Below, piece after piece: positions 25,168-33,864 of a stretch of 64,000 nt of DNA. The notes below the pieces were generated by a model that was given only the letters and a program-made list of their open reading frames with translations, was not told the origin of the DNA and did no database searches. Numbering within the stretch: position 1 is the first letter of the stretch; every line of letters begins with the position of its first letter. The translations under genes and the position numbers were made by a program. Source of the DNA: Nocardiopsis sp. CNR-923 (lineage in GTDB: Bacteria > Actinomycetota > Actinomycetes > Streptosporangiales > Streptosporangiaceae); contig NZ_MKKC01000076.1 of NCBI RefSeq assembly GCF_001942255.1, positions 1 through 64,000 on the forward strand, given 5' to 3'.

Positions 25168-27690
25168 ATGGCACCTCTGACCGCGCCCGCGCGGCACAAC
25201 CTCCCTCGGCCGGGAACCGGCTTCGTGGGCCGTGAGCGGGATCTGAGCGACCTGCTCCGACTGCTGGGTTCCAGCCGCTCCGTCACCCTGTGCGGATCCG
25301 ACGGTCTCGGCAAGACGCGGCTGGCGCTGCGGGTCGCGGAGCAGTCCACCGTCTCCTTCCCCGACGGCGTGTGGATCGCCGACCTCACCGACGCGGGCAC
25401 GGCCCTGGAGGTCCACGCGCGCGTGGCGAACGCGGTGGGCGTGGTCGAGGAGCCCGGACAGCCGATGTCGACGACGGTGGTCGAGGCTCTGCGTTCGCGC
25501 CGCCTCCTGCTGATCCTGGACGCGTGCGAACACGTCGCCGACGTCGTCACCGAGGTCGGCGAGGTCCTGCTCACGGAGTGCCCGTCCGTGACGGTGCTGC
25601 TCACCAGCCGGGTACCGATCCGGCTGAGCGGCGGCACGGTGTGGCGGGTGCCGCCGATGGCCCTGCCCGTTGCCACGCGCAACGCCCCGCCGCCGGACCC
25701 CGCCGGCGCCGAAGCCGTCCGCCTGTTCCTGGACCGGGCCCGCGCCCGTGACCCCCGCTTCACCGTCTCGCCCCCGGAACTGGAGTCGGTGGCGGTGCTG
25801 TGCGACCTGACCGGAGGGGTTCCGCTCGGGATCGAGGTGCTCGGCGCGAGCGCCCCCGGGCCCGGCCCCGACGCCCTCGCCGAGGACCTGCGCGCCCACC
25901 TGGCCTCGCCGGACGTGCGCCCGGGCCCGGGTCAGGCGGTGGCGCGCAGCGAGGTGCTGCCGCTGGTGTTGGACTTCGTGTACGCCAACCTGACCGAGCA
26001 GCAGCGCCTGCTTCTGTGCCGCCTGTCGGTGTTTCGCGGGTGGGACCTGGAGCTGGCCGAGCAGGTGTGCGCCGACGAGGAGCTGCCGGAGACCGAGATC
26101 CTCGATCTGCTGACCTCGCTGCTCAACCGGTCGCTCATCACGGTGACCGGTGAGTTCGAGGGGCGGGTGCGCTACCGGCTGCCCGAGGCGGTGCGCGGGT
26201 TCGCGCGGGGGCGGCTGGTCGCCCGCGGCGAGGCCGAGCGGTTCCAGGAGCGGCTGTTCACCCGGATGCTGCGGCTGGTGGAGGACCTCGGGCGGCGGTT
26301 GGAGTCGAGCCAGGCGATGCCATGGACCGAGCGGGACTCGGGGCGCCAGCGGGTGATCGCCGAGTGCTCGACGCTGCGCTCGCTGCTGCGCTGGGCGCAC
26401 GAGCACGGGGCCGCCGAACCGGGCCTGCGGCTGTGCGTGGGCCTGGCCGCCCACTGGGTCAGCTACCAGTGCTACTCCGAGGGCGCGCACTGGATGGACC
26501 TGCTTCTCGGGCTGGAGGACGCCGCCAAGGCTCCCTCACGGGCCCGCGCCCTGGTCGGGCGGGCCCAGCTCGCGCGGGTGCGGCGGGACCACGACCGCGC
26601 CCTCGCCCTGGGTGAGGAGGGGCTGCGGCTGTGCCGCGAGGCGGGCGACGACGCGTTCGTGCGCACGTGCCTGAACCTCCTCGCGCTGGTGGAGGTGCGC
26701 ACCCGTGCCGGGGACCGCGCCGCGGTGCGGGTGGAGGAGGCCCTGCGGATGTGCAGGGACGCGGGGGACCTGTGGGGCGAGGCGATCGCCCTGGGCACCC
26801 GGGCCGCCCTGGTCGCGCAGCAGGGCGACTACCCGAGCGCGGACCACCACTACAACGCGGCGCTGACCCTGCTGCGGGGGATCGACCACCGCTGGGGGGT
26901 CGGCGTCATCCTCATCGGCCAGGCGGGCGCGGCGGAGGCCAACGTCGACCTCATGACCGCCGACCGCTGCTACCGGGAGGCTCTGGACACCCAGCGGCTG
27001 ATCGGCGCGGCGGCGGAGGAGGCCCGCTGCCTGTCCGGCATCGGGCGCGTCGCCCACGCGCAGGGGCACACCGAGCAGGCCTACGACTACCTGAGCGAGG
27101 GTCTCGGCCTGAGCCACGCCACCGGGCAGCGGGCGGAGGCCGCGCGCACCCTGACCGCGCTCGCGCGGGTCGCGTTCGCGCGGAACCAGCGTGAGTCGGC
27201 CTGCCGCCTGGCGGGCGCGGCCATGGAGGTGCGAGGCCGTCTGGGGCTGACCACGCACCCCGCGCCGTGGCCGTTCGCGGACCAGGAGCGGGTCCGCCGC
27301 CGGCGGCGGCAGCTGGTCGGGTGGTGGGAGCAGGGGCGCGTCCTGGACCTGGCCGAGGCCGTCCGGGAGGCGGAGCGCCTGTCCGAGGAGGGCCGACGAC
27401 CGCCGCGGCGCCCGTCGAGCGCACGGCGGGGCGGGACTCGGGCGAAGCGGGCGGGGGTCCCCGCCGCGCCCTCGCCCGAGTCGACCAGCCCTCAACAGCG
27501 TCTGACCAGGCGGGAGCTGGAGATCGCGCGCCTGGTCAGCACGGGCAAGAGCAACCCGGAGATCGCCCGGGCGCTGTACATCACACCGTCGACGGCTGCC
27601 CGGCACGTCGCCAACATCAACCGGAAGATGGGCTTCAACTCGCGTACCCAGATCACCTCCTGGATCGAGCGGCACGGCTCACCGGGCTGA
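25168..27690 (+). CDS. ATPase/TPR/LuxR-type transcriptional regulator, copy 2
   Basis: The start is ATG 25168 (MAPLTAPARHNLPRPG), giving 840 residues. Its architecture equals copy 1: FVGRERDLSDLL, P-loop GSDGLGKTRL, LLLILDACEHV, GGVPLGIEVLGAS, TPR-like repeats (about 430-720), and a LuxR helix-turn-helix LTRRELEIARLVSTGKSNPE with TAARHVANINRKM. A basic Pro/Arg linker (about 735-775) separates TPRs from the DNA-binding domain. The shared HNLP...FVGRERD start supports recent duplication and divergence. The next gene downstream is the 20-codon ORF and the ligase-like gene, possible targets by position only. Confidence 0.88.
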   Translation: MAPLTAPARHNLPRPGTGFVGRERDLSDLLRLLGSSRSVTLCGSDGLGKTRLALRVAEQSTVSFPDGVWIADLTDAGTALEVHARVANAVGVVEEPGQPMSTTVVEALRSRRLLLILDACEHVADVVTEVGEVLLTECPSVTVLLTSRVPIRLSGGTVWRVPPMALPVATRNAPPPDPAGAEAVRLFLDRARARDPRFTVSPPELESVAVLCDLTGGVPLGIEVLGASAPGPGPDALAEDLRAHLASPDVRPGPGQAVARSEVLPLVLDFVYANLTEQQRLLLCRLSVFRGWDLELAEQVCADEELPETEILDLLTSLLNRSLITVTGEFEGRVRYRLPEAVRGFARGRLVARGEAERFQERLFTRMLRLVEDLGRRLESSQAMPWTERDSGRQRVIAECSTLRSLLRWAHEHGAAEPGLRLCVGLAAHWVSYQCYSEGAHWMDLLLGLEDAAKAPSRARALVGRAQLARVRRDHDRALALGEEGLRLCREAGDDAFVRTCLNLLALVEVRTRAGDRAAVRVEEALRMCRDAGDLWGEAIALGTRAALVAQQGDYPSADHHYNAALTLLRGIDHRWGVGVILIGQAGAAEANVDLMTADRCYREALDTQRLIGAAAEEARCLSGIGRVAHAQGHTEQAYDYLSEGLGLSHATGQRAEAARTLTALARVAFARNQRESACRLAGAAMEVRGRLGLTTHPAPWPFADQERVRRRRRQLVGWWEQGRVLDLAEAVREAERLSEEGRRPPRRPSSARRGGTRAKRAGVPAAPSPESTSPQQRLTRRELEIARLVSTGKSNPEIARALYITPSTAARHVANINRKMGFNSRTQITSWIERHGSPG

Positions 27691-27754
27691 GCCCCGGTGA
27701 GGCCGAAGCGGCTGCTCCCCGGCCACGCCGCAGGCGCACGCACTCAATCTACAT

Positions 27755-27785
27755 ATGCATCTGCATCGCAACATGCATGTGCATC
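27755..27785 (+). repeat. Tandem GCAT repeat, operator-like
   Basis: ATGCATCTGCATC (27755-27767) and ATGCATGTGCATC (27773-27785) are 12/13 identical with an 18-base period. The four GCAT cores are spaced 6, 12 and 6 bases apart, and each copy contains the palindrome ATGCAT. The patch is strikingly AT-rich for this DNA and lies about 155 bases before the 20-codon ORF. It looks like a multi-copy regulator site. Confidence 0.55.
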
Positions 27786-27939
27786 TGGACGTGAACACGC
27801 TAGGCTTCCAGCCATGGGACCTCGGGCCCGACACCACCCGGGGTCGGCGGAGAACCGTGTCAGGACGAAGCGCTCCCAGGGGAGGGGATCGGCGTCGGCC
27901 AACCGGCACGGTGGACCGGGCTCGCCACGTGGAGGGGGC

Positions 27940-28002
27940 GTGACGAGCCCGGACAGCCGAACCACCTCCGCCTGGGACGACTGGGGGTACGCATGGGGGT
28001 AG
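27940..28002 (+). CDS. 20-codon ORF translationally coupled to the ligase-like gene
   Basis: GTG 27940 follows an ideal GGAGGGGG. The peptide begins MTSPDSRTTS and ends AWDDWGYAWG, stopping at TAG 28000-28002. It overlaps the ATG (27993) of the next gene by 10 bases. Three Trp and one Tyr in the last nine residues are unusual. It may be a leader that tunes translation of the downstream gene, or a genuine small peptide substrate. The strong ribosome site is the main support; conservation is untested. Confidence 0.4.
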   Translation: MTSPDSRTTSAWDDWGYAWG

Positions 28003-28841
28003 CACTGACTGCGGGAGCCGGACGGCCGGGACACCAACTGCCACGTAGGGACGACCCGATCGGTTCCCTCACGGGGGGACTGTGCGAGCGACTGCGGCTG
28101 CGCCCCGCGCGGGGAGGCACCATCCGTGGGCGGAACGGCCGGATGGACGCGCTGACCTTCGCCGCCACCGTGGAGCGGGCGGCCGCGGGACTGAGCCGCC
28201 GGGGGATGTGCTTCGGCGACGTCGTGGGGGTGCTGGCCCCCGTCTCACCCGAGCGCTTCCTGGCCACCTACACCGTGATGTCCGTCGGCGGTCGCGCCCT
28301 GCCGCTGGCGACCTCCTCCGACCTGGACACACAGAGCGCCATCCTCGCCGAGACCGACACGCGGCTGCTGCTCGTCACCGCCGATCTGGCCCAGACCGCC
28401 CTGGAACTGGCGGAGCGCTCGCGGGTGCGCCAGGTGATCGCCTTCGGGAAAGCCCTGGGCACGACCCCCTTCGACGACCTCCTCCAGCCCAGCCCGGACG
28501 GCAGCGGCTACAGCCCCACCCGAGGGCTCTTCGACAACGGCATCCTGGGCTACGAGCGCACCAGTGACGGCGTCCTGGCCACGCTCTACCCGCACAGCGA
28601 CCTCATGGCGCGCTTCGGCGAACTGCGGGGCCGACTGGACCTGGCCTCCGACGACGTGGTCGCCGTGGACGAGGGCGGTGACGAGCCCACACGGGTGGCG
28701 CTGGTGGCGCTCGCGCTCTGGACGGGGGCGTGCGTCGTGGCCGGGGAGGGCTCCGCTGTGCCGGAGGGGCGTCAGGTGACGGTCCGCTGCGCCCCCGAAC
28801 CGACGCGGGTGGCCCACCCGCACGCCGACTCGATGTACTGA
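27993..28841 (+). CDS. Acyl-CoA-ligase-like (ANL N-terminal) protein lacking the ATP loop
   Basis: The 282-residue frame from ATG 27993 resembles the first half of 4-coumarate/acyl-CoA ligases: DALTFAATVERAAAGLSRRG, GDVVGVLAPVSPERFLATY, VGGRALPLATSSDLDTQSAI, TRLLLVTADLAQTALELAE, VRQVIAFGKALGTTPFDDLL. Where family members have the Ser/Thr/Gly-rich AMP-binding loop (SSGTTGxPKG) it reads DGVLATLYPHSDLMARFGEL. The protein ends soon after LALWTGACVV, with no adenylation signature or C-terminal domain. It is therefore probably a non-catalytic relative, a binding or scaffolding protein, or a remnant. No compensating frame with the missing half is visible downstream. Confidence 0.65.
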   Translation: MGVALTAGAGRPGHQLPRRDDPIGSLTGGLCERLRLRPARGGTIRGRNGRMDALTFAATVERAAAGLSRRGMCFGDVVGVLAPVSPERFLATYTVMSVGGRALPLATSSDLDTQSAILAETDTRLLLVTADLAQTALELAERSRVRQVIAFGKALGTTPFDDLLQPSPDGSGYSPTRGLFDNGILGYERTSDGVLATLYPHSDLMARFGELRGRLDLASDDVVAVDEGGDEPTRVALVALALWTGACVVAGEGSAVPEGRQVTVRCAPEPTRVAHPHADSMY

Positions 28842-29005
28842 GCCGTGTTCTCTTTGGTCCTCCGCTCGGCTTCGGACCGTGTTCGGGTGTCGGCGGGGAT
28901 GCTTCGTCCCCGGCGGCGCCTGCCGCCTGATCCTCGCTCGCGGCCAGCCTCGTCTCGCGGAACCCTGCCGGCGCCCGAACCGAGACCCCCCGGGGTCACC
29001 GGTCG

Positions 29006-29536
29006 TCAGACGGCGTCGGGCGGTGCCGTGCCGGAGTCGTCGATCTCGAACCACGCCACGTGGGTGGCTCCGCTCCAGTACTCGCCGCTGCGGCTGGCGC
29101 AGCTGTCGACGATGAGACGGCCGCGCCCGTAGTCCTCGCCGTCCTCGCGCGAGTGCCCGTCGACGCCGTCGCGCTCGCCCTGGTCGGCGACGGCGACCCG
29201 CAGCCGTCCCGGGCCCGAGCGCAGGAACAGCGTCATCACCCCGCCGGTCTGCCCCGAGCGCGAGTGCAGGAGCGCGTTGGTGGCGAGTTCGCTGACGGCG
29301 AGTTCGGCGTCGTCCAGGGCGCTCTCGCCATGGCCCCTCCCAGAGAGGAACCCGCGTACGCGCGCGCGGATGGAGCGGACGGCTGTGAGGTTGCCCGCGC
29401 AGCTCCAGACGGTGTTGTCGGTGGCGTCGCCGGGGAGGTCTCCGAGCTCGATCGGCGGCGTGACCGGCGGTGTCGGCGCGGTGTCCTCCGGAACCTCCGC
29501 GGGCACGTGTTCCCGGAGTTGCCTCGCCTCAGCCAT
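29006..29536 (-). CDS. HATPase-domain protein, anti-sigma-factor (RsbW) type
   Basis: The 176-residue protein starts at ATG 29536. After a Pro-rich N-terminus (about 1-40), a single HATPase_c_2 domain is seen: FLSGRGHGESALDDAELAVS, ELATNALLHSRSG (N box), LRVAVADQGERDG (G1 box) and GRGRLIVDSCASRSGEYW. Such stand-alone domains in actinomycetes act as serine kinases/anti-sigma factors or partners of phosphatases. No sigma factor or STAS antagonist is adjacent. It is divergent from the CooC-like ATPase gene. Confidence 0.85.
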   Translation of the reverse strand: MAEARQLREHVPAEVPEDTAPTPPVTPPIELGDLPGDATDNTVWSCAGNLTAVRSIRARVRGFLSGRGHGESALDDAELAVSELATNALLHSRSGQTGGVMTLFLRSGPGRLRVAVADQGERDGVDGHSREDGEDYGRGRLIVDSCASRSGEYWSGATHVAWFEIDDSGTAPPDAV

Positions 29537-29668
29537 CCGGTCACTCCCATCACCCGCGACGGCGCGCGGGTCGCGCAGCCTGCACTCACCTTAGACAAGG
29601 GTGGGCTTGGTCCAGAACAGCACACCCGGCGTCCCGCCGTCGCGGATCGGCCACAAAACGCCGTCATG

Positions 29669-29688
29669 TGTCCTCCCCCGTGAGGACA
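29669..29688. promoter_or_regulatory. Inverted repeat in the divergent promoter region
   Basis: TGTCCTC (29669-29675), a 6-base spacer and GAGGACA (29682-29688) form a perfect 7-6-7 dyad. It lies between the start of the HATPase gene (29536, minus) and the ATPase gene (29881, plus). It could serve either promoter. Confidence 0.4.
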
Positions 29689-29785
29689 AAGGAAACTGCG
29701 GACAGCCCAGAAGCACCCATGTGACGTGCAACACGTTGGCAATGCCGGCGAGTGCGGCCGTTCGCCCGCCAGGCGCCCCAATCAG

Positions 29786-29800
29786 GAACGATAATCGTTC
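29786..29800. promoter_or_regulatory. 7-1-7 palindrome, Fur-family-box-like
   Basis: GAACGATAATCGTTC is a perfect 15-bp palindrome with a single central base. The 7-1-7 layout is characteristic of Fur/Zur/PerR-family boxes, although the bases do not match a published consensus that I can confirm. It lies 80 bases before the ATG of the CooC-like ATPase. Confidence 0.5.
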
Positions 29801-29833
29801 TCGAACCGTGGGGTCGCGGCACGACCCTCCATC

Positions 29834-29863
29834 GTGCGGGTCGGAGCGCGCTCCGACCCGCAC
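29834..29863 (+). promoter_or_regulatory. Perfect 30-bp palindrome in the leader of the CooC-like ATPase
   Basis: GTGCGGGTCGGAGCG (29834-29848) is followed immediately by its exact reverse complement (29849-29863). In RNA this is a long GC stem that ends 17 bases before the start codon, next to the ribosome-binding GAAGGA. It may be a dimer operator, a terminator/attenuator or an RNA element restricting initiation. Confidence 0.55.
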
Positions 29864-29880
29864 CCGACGCGAAGGACACC

Positions 29881-30867
29881 ATGAAGATCGCGTTCGCGGG
29901 CAAGGGCGGCAGCGGCAAGACCACGCTCTCCGCGCTCTTCACCCGCTATCTCGCCGCGCGGGGCGTCCCGGTCGTGGCGGTCGACGCCGACATCAACCAG
30001 CACCTGGGCACGGCCCTCGGCGTGCCCGAACACCGCCTGGACCGCCTCCCCGCGCTGGGCGCGCACCCGACCGAGATCAAGGAGGTCCTGCGCGGGGACA
30101 ACCCGCGGATCGCCTCGGCGGAGGCGATGATCAAGACGACGCCGCCCGGCCGGGGGTCGCTCCTGCTGGGGGTGACCGGCGAGAACCCGGTGCACGCCCG
30201 GTTCGGCGCACCCGCCCACGGAGCGACGCTCATGGTCACGGGACCCTATGCGGAGGAGGACCTCGGCGTCTCCTGCTACCACTCCAAGGTCGGCATGGCC
30301 GAGATGTACCTCAACCATCTGGTCGACGGGCCCGGCGAGTACGTGGTCGTGGACATGACCGCGGGCGCCGACTCCTTCTCCTCCGGACTGTTCACCCGCT
30401 TCGACATGACCTTCCTGGTGGCCGAGCCGACCCTGCGCGGCGTGGGCGTCTACCGGCAGTACGCCGACTACGCGCGCGACCACGGCGTCGAGATCCGCGT
30501 GGTCGGCAACAAGGTGCGCGACGAGGAGGACGTCGAGTTCCTTCGCGAGCACGTCGGCGACGCGCTCGCGGCGTGGATGTCGCACTCGGGGTTCGTGCGG
30601 TCGATGGAGAAGGGCCGCCATCCGGAACTGGCCGACCTGGAGGAGGAGAACGTCAAGACGCTCGGACGGCTGCGGGACATGGTCGACGCGACCGGCAAGG
30701 ACTGGGCGAGGTTCACTCGGCAGTCGGCCGAGTTCCACCTGCGCTACTGCCGCAGCCGGACCGACGCGGCGGAGTTGGCGGCCCAGATCGACCCCGACTT
30801 CCTCATGGGGCCGGACGCCCTCGAAGTCAAGCGCCCCTCGCATGAAACAGACAAAACGGACAAATAA
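29881..30867 (+). CDS. CooC/MinD-type P-loop ATPase
   Basis: The 328-residue protein begins MKIAFAGKGGSGKTTLSALF, a deviant Walker A with the extra Lys typical of MinD/CooC/ParA ATPases (residues 7-15). AVDADINQHLGTAL is the Walker A' segment and YVVVDMTAGADSFSSGLF the switch II region. CooC-type members help insert nickel into CO dehydrogenase, but no metalloenzyme is adjacent and the C-terminal half lacks an obvious Cys pair for nickel. The gene sits behind a 7-1-7 palindrome and a long leader hairpin, and 372 bases before a dpp/nik-type importer on the same strand. Confidence 0.8.
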   Translation: MKIAFAGKGGSGKTTLSALFTRYLAARGVPVVAVDADINQHLGTALGVPEHRLDRLPALGAHPTEIKEVLRGDNPRIASAEAMIKTTPPGRGSLLLGVTGENPVHARFGAPAHGATLMVTGPYAEEDLGVSCYHSKVGMAEMYLNHLVDGPGEYVVVDMTAGADSFSSGLFTRFDMTFLVAEPTLRGVGVYRQYADYARDHGVEIRVVGNKVRDEEDVEFLREHVGDALAAWMSHSGFVRSMEKGRHPELADLEEENVKTLGRLRDMVDATGKDWARFTRQSAEFHLRYCRSRTDAAELAAQIDPDFLMGPDALEVKRPSHETDKTDK

Positions 30868-31239
30868 CCTGTTAAACGCCACGGTTTCACTTCCCCCCGA
30901 CATCGATTGGGGCACAACCTGGGCGTGCCGCGCGCCGTGAACGCCCCGTGGGCGGCATGCGCACACGACTGCGCCTGACGCCCACGGGAACCGCCCCGAA
31001 ACGGCAGGCCACCAAGGCTTTGCGGCGCCGTCGCGTCCGCGCGCCGACGGCGCCCACCAGCGCCCCGCGACGTGCCCCCATGGCGGTGTCGCCCTCGCTT
31101 GACGCCTCACGGGGGTGACACAAGTATCGAAAGCAGGACCGATACCAGCCAGTACTCCCAGGCCATGCCCCTGCTCGGGCACCTGCCCAGGCAGCGGTGT
31201 CGGCCCGTCGAAGATTCCGTACCCCACACGAGGTGTCCC
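30868..31239 (+). other. Intergenic region with a hairpin and a possible promoter
   Basis: GGCGCCGTCG (31024-31033) pairs perfectly with CGACGGCGCC (31045-31054), a terminator-like hairpin without a U tail. Downstream, TTGACG (31099-31104) and AAGTAT (31122-31127) are spaced 17 bases as a possible promoter. GTATCG (31124-31129) and CGATAC (31140-31145) form a 6-10-6 inverted repeat over it. The importer operon therefore probably has its own promoter. Confidence 0.45.
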
Positions 31240-32843
31240 GTGTCGTCGCTGTCCGAAGAGCCCACGCCCGCCCGCCCGCACACACCCACCCGACGCTCCC
31301 TGCTCAAGGCCTCCGCCGCCGGCGCGGCCATCGCGCCGGTCCTGGCCGCCTGCGGCGGTGACTCGGAGCCGGACGGCTCGACCGCGGGCGGTGAGCCCCA
31401 GCGGGGCGGACTCCTTCGGGTCGGCGTCGCCGGCGGCGGGGCGAGCGACACGCTGGACGCGCATGTGCCCACCGACAACGTCGACATCGCGCGCAACCAC
31501 GCCCTCTACGCCACCCTGGTGAGGTACACCAAGGACGGCGCCATCGAGATGGACCTGGCCGAGTCGCTGGAGCCCAACGAGGACGCCACCGAGTGGACCG
31601 TCGTGCTCAGGGAGGGGCTCACCTTCCACGACGACTCTCCGGTGACCGCCGACTCCGTGGCCTTCTCCCTGCGCCGCATCCTCGATCCGGACGACCCCAA
31701 GCGCGGCGCGGGCGACATGCCCGGGGTCGACCCCGAGGCGCTGGAGGTCGTGGACGAGCGCACACTCCTCATCCGCGTCGACGAGCCGCTGGTGACCCTG
31801 CCCGAGGCGCTCGCCGAGTACTACAACTGCGTGGTCCCCGAGGGCTACGACCCGGACGAGCCCGTCGGCTGCGGCCCGTTCCGCTACTCGGAGTTCGTCG
31901 TCGGCGAGTACAGCCTCTTCGAACGGCACGAGGCTACCACGTCGAGGGCCTGCCCTACGTCGACCAGCTGGAGATCCGGGACTTCCCCGAGGACGACGCA
32001 CGCGTCAACGCCCTGAGCAGCGGATCCGTGGACGCCATCAGCCAGGTGCCGCACGCCCAGGTCGCCATCATCGAGGGCAACCCCGAGATGGAGATCATGG
32101 AGTCCGAGACCGGCATGTGGCTGCCGTTCACCATGCGCGTGGACCAGGCTCCCTTCGACGACGTCCGGGTCCGCCAGGCCTTCCGCCTCATCGTCGACCG
32201 CCAGCAGATGGTCGACCAGGCGCTGGCCGGGTACGGGCAGATCGGCAACGACATGTACGCCCGCATGGACCCGTCCTACCCCGAGGACTTCGAGCAGCGC
32301 GATCAGGACATCGACGAGGCCCGCCGCCTGCTCGCCGAGGCCGGGCACGAGGACGGCCTGGAGGTCGAGCTGGTCACTGGTGACATCAACGCCGGTGTGG
32401 TGGCCGCCGCCGAGGTGTTCCAGGAGCAGGCGCGCGAGGCCGGGGTCACCGTGAACCTGCGCCGCGTCAACGCCAGCGACTACTGGAATCCGGAGGAGGG
32501 CTTCCCCTACGCCTTCGGCCAGGACTTCTGGAGCGCGCGCAACTACATCACGCAGACCGCGCAGGGCTCCGTCGTGGGCGCCCCCTACAACGAGACCATG
32601 TGGGGCGAGGACCAGGAGTGGGTCGAGCTCGTCGGACAGGCGCGCCAGACCCCCGACGAGGACGAGCGCAACGAGCTCATCCGGGGGGCGCAGCGGATCG
32701 AGTACGAGGAGGGCGGCTACATCGTGTGGGGCTTCGTGAACCTGCTCGACGCCCACTCCACTCGCCTGAACGGCCTGGCGCCCTCCGTCTCCGGCCACCC
32801 GCTGGGTTCCTACGCCTTCCACGAGATGTGGATGGAGCAGTAG
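31240..32843 (+). CDS. ABC importer substrate-binding lipoprotein (SBP_bac_5), frameshifted
   Basis: The start is GTG 31240. The signal carries a twin-arginine TRRSLL (Arg18-Arg19) and lipobox LAAC (Cys38). The family-5 fold follows: DLAESLEPNEDATEWTVVLR, GLTFHDDSPVTADSVAFSLR, later FDDVRVRQAFRLIVDRQQMV and YNETMWGEDQEWVELVGQAR. The frame breaks near 31932 (RHE then GYHVEGLPYVDQLEIRDFPE in another frame); restoring GGG for GG in cacgaggctac repairs it, giving about 534 residues. It captures peptides, nickel chelates or other solutes for the permeases downstream; ligand unknown. Confidence 0.9.
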
Positions 32844-32889
32844 CGGCACAGCGGGAACCCACAGCCGAGACCGCCACCGAAAGCACACC

Positions 32890-33864
32890 ATGACTCGACT
32901 CATCGCCGTCCGCCTCCTCTTCGGCGCGCTGACGCTCTGGGCGGTGTCCGTCGTGGTCTTCGCGGCCACACAGGCGCTGCCGGGCGACGCCGCCCAACTG
33001 ATCCTGGGCCGCGACGCCACGCCGGAGCGCCTGGAGGCGCTGCGCGACCAGCTCAACCTGCACCAGCCCGTGGCGGTGCAGTACACGCAGTGGCTCCAGG
33101 GCCTCCTCCAGGGGGACCTGGGCACCTCCTTCTCCAACCGCCAGCCCGTCGCCGACTTCCTGGAGTCGCCGCTGCGGAACTCGCTGACCCTCATGGGGTT
33201 GGCGGCCCTGGTCGCGACGCCGGCCTCACTGGCCGTCGGGGCGTTCAGCGCGCTGCGCCGGGACCGGGGCTTCGACCACACCTCCTCCCTGGGGACTCTG
33301 GTGCTGGCCTCCGTGCCCGAGTTCGTGGTCGGCATCCTGCTGATCCTCGTCCTCGGGCCGGGCGGGCTCGACCTGTTCGCGTCGGTGTACTCGCGCACGG
33401 GCGGGCCCGACCAGTGGATCCTTCCCGCGCTGACCCTCGCGCTGGCGGTGGCGCCGCCGATCGTGCGCATGATGCGGGCGACGATGATCGAGGTCCTGGA
33501 GAGCGAGTACGTGCAGCAGGCGCGGCTCAAGGGACTGGACGAACGGGTCGTGCTGTGGCGCCACGCCGCGCCCAACGCGATCGGCCCGGTGGCCCAGGTG
33601 ATCGCGCTCCAACTGGCCTGGCTGGCGGGCGGAGTCGTGGCCGTGGAGTTCCTGTTCAACATCCCGGGCATCGGCAAGGTCCTCATGGACGCGATCGCCA
33701 ACCGCGACGTTCCGCTGATCCAGGCCGTGGTCCTGCTCATCGCGGGGATCTACATCCTGGTCAACCTCCTCGCCGACGTGATCGGTCTGGCGGCCAACCC
33801 CAAGGTCCGGGTCTCGGCCCGCCGCGCGGCCCCAAGGGCCGGGAAGGTGAAGGTGACGACGTGA
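32890..33864 (+). CDS. ABC importer permease, DppB/NikB type
   Basis: The 324-residue permease starts at ATG 32890. It has an N-terminal TM segment (LFGALTLWAVSVVVFAATQA), the DppB-type ALPGDAAQLILGRDATPE region and a BPD_transp_1 core of five further helices. The ATPase-coupling EAA loop is YVQQARLKGLDERVVLWRHA, then PNAIGPVAQVI. The stop overlaps the start of the next permease at 33864. Confidence 0.92.
   Translation: MTRLIAVRLLFGALTLWAVSVVVFAATQALPGDAAQLILGRDATPERLEALRDQLNLHQPVAVQYTQWLQGLLQGDLGTSFSNRQPVADFLESPLRNSLTLMGLAALVATPASLAVGAFSALRRDRGFDHTSSLGTLVLASVPEFVVGILLILVLGPGGLDLFASVYSRTGGPDQWILPALTLALAVAPPIVRMMRATMIEVLESEYVQQARLKGLDERVVLWRHAAPNAIGPVAQVIALQLAWLAGGVVAVEFLFNIPGIGKVLMDAIANRDVPLIQAVVLLIAGIYILVNLLADVIGLAANPKVRVSARRAAPRAGKVKVTT

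Noticed and set aside
29782-32001. A 739-codon antisense frame over the ATPase and binding-protein genes
   Set aside because: His/Gly/Arg-rich shadow composition with no domain; the plus-strand genes are clear.
31884-33740. A 618-codon antisense frame over the importer genes
   Set aside because: Third-position GC effect of the real genes on the plus strand; no recognisable domain or ribosome site.
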